Positions 62,857-64,000 of a stretch of 64,000 bases of DNA are shown here, piece after piece. Origin of the DNA: Pagrus major (taxonomy: Eukaryota; Chordata; Actinopteri; Spariformes; Sparidae); contig NC_133221.1 in assembly GCF_040436345.1 (NCBI RefSeq), forward strand, positions 22,144,665 to 22,208,664, in the 5' to 3' direction. Under the pieces are notes generated by a model. It was given only the letters and a program-made list of their open reading frames with translations, did not search any database and was not told the origin of the DNA. Numbering within the stretch: the first letter of the stretch is position 1; each line of letters opens with the position of its first letter. The position numbers were made by a program, and so were the translations under genes.

Positions 62857-64000
62857 CTGGCCTGTTTAACATCAAACATGGACGCTCTTCATCACAGTTC
62901 AAATTCATCAGCTTTAAACCATTGCACAAACTGGATTTGTCTGAAACCACATGACAAAAGCACTTACACGAGCCTTGCTACGCAGATAATCTAGCTCCTC
63001 AGGTCAACAGTGATTATGCCTGCAGATCAACTTTATAAATGCATATAAAGTGGAGGTGCACAGCCTAAAACCTGATCATTTTTCACACAATAATGTAAAA
63101 AATAAATATTTTTTAATTACATTGTGTCTCATTTGTTTAGAAATGGTAGCTGAAAATGTTTTGTCATCAGAACTGTCTTTTTTTTTTACATTTTGAGCTC
63201 ATATTTCCACAAAGAGAAAAAGGGGGTTTAGTTGATTTTAAATGACTTTGCGTTTGATTTTTATGTGATTATTTTCTCTTTTAAATTCTTCCCATGAAGG
63301 TTTTGGTTTGTTATCACTTTCAGTGTGTAGCTGTTATTGTTTAACCTGCCACCAGAGGGCACAAAAGTTTCAAAATATGTACATTTAAAATCAAAATGTG
63401 CAATATGACTGTGTGGATTAGGATTATAATTATCTAGACTGTAATTTTTAAATCCATTTGAATTTAGAATATGAATATTATGGTTTATTTGCGTTTTCAC
63501 TTAAGAATTAGTTAAGTGGTGTTGTTAAGTGAAATATAATTTAGTTTTGTTTCTGATACACATTATATATATCAGGTGAGAGTCTTGTCAGGAGTCAATT
63601 ACCTGCTTTAATTGCAGGAAAAAAAACCTAAAATTAAACATTGGCAGCAGCATTATATAAAGAAATGCTCCAGAGCTATATTACCAGTCAGACGTAGTGC
63701 CCCTCTTTGTGCACTAGACAGGTTAAGTAGGTTTTTGGTGTGGCAGAATACACCTAAAGAGTTCAAGTGGAAGTCAAGACATTTCACCACCATATTCTTG
63801 AAACAATGACATCTCTTTATTTTTGAAACATTTCAGTGTGCACTCTTGAGACTGTTCACATTCTTGGAATGTAACACCACCAAAATATAAATATAAGCCT
63901 ATTTACAGCCACTGTTCCTATAATGTTCCCCATTGAACAAAAAAAAATGATGCTTCATTCATGAGAGGAGACACTGTCTGGACACTGATTGGCTGATCGG
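62857..64000. other. bpi 3' region and intergenic edge
   Basis: AATAAA at 63101-63106 lies 245 bases after the bpi stop and is the likely poly(A) signal. The rest is AT-rich with no gene recognised. Confidence 0.5.
63101..63106 (+). other. Poly(A) signal, bpi
   Basis: AATAAA in AT-rich sequence, 245 bases after the stop. Confidence 0.65.

Overview
This is a gene-dense stretch of a vertebrate nuclear genome, almost certainly a percomorph (spiny-rayed) teleost fish. The reasons are intron-split genes with GT-AG boundaries, abundant CA/GT and CT microsatellites, teleost-type MITEs, a tRNA-derived SINE, and proteins clearly orthologous to mammalian genes. Six protein-coding genes can be rebuilt exon by exon with the reading frame kept across every junction.

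Layout. 2.8-7.5 kb, plus strand: nxph4, a secreted neurexophilin, 2 coding exons. 8.6-18.6 kb, plus: shmt2, mitochondrial serine hydroxymethyltransferase, 12 coding exons, 502 aa. 23.3-28.5 kb, minus, convergent with shmt2: ndufa4l2-like, 4 exons, 82 aa. 28.5-34.7 kb: no gene seen, one MITE copy. 34.7-40.3 kb, minus: actr5, the INO80-complex actin-related protein 5, 9 exons, 628 aa, with one probable GC-AG intron. 40.3-49.8 kb: intergenic, very rich in CA/GT/CT microsatellites. 49.8-52.2 kb, plus: slc32a1, the vesicular GABA/glycine transporter, 2 exons, 522 aa. 54.0-62.9 kb, plus: bpi/lbp-like secreted LPS-binding protein, 15 coding exons, 473 aa.

Context. The first three genes keep the order NXPH4-SHMT2-NDUFA4L2 known from human 12q13; the last three match the human 20q11.23 neighbourhood (ACTR5, SLC32A1, BPI/LBP). 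The window therefore joins two blocks that are on different chromosomes in human. The genes are not functionally linked as a pathway: they cover synaptic adhesion signalling, one-carbon metabolism, respiratory-chain tuning, chromatin remodelling, inhibitory neurotransmitter loading and innate immunity.

Between and inside the genes lie several old DNA-transposon copies: a TTAA-ended MITE with a nested insertion, foldback MITEs with long inverted repeats, hAT-like fragments, and two unclassified families. A few short open stretches next to splice signals (minus strand at about 2.0, 41.2 and 58.5-58.9 kb) could be exons of unrecognised genes. I saw no CRISPR, operon, phage or other exotic system.
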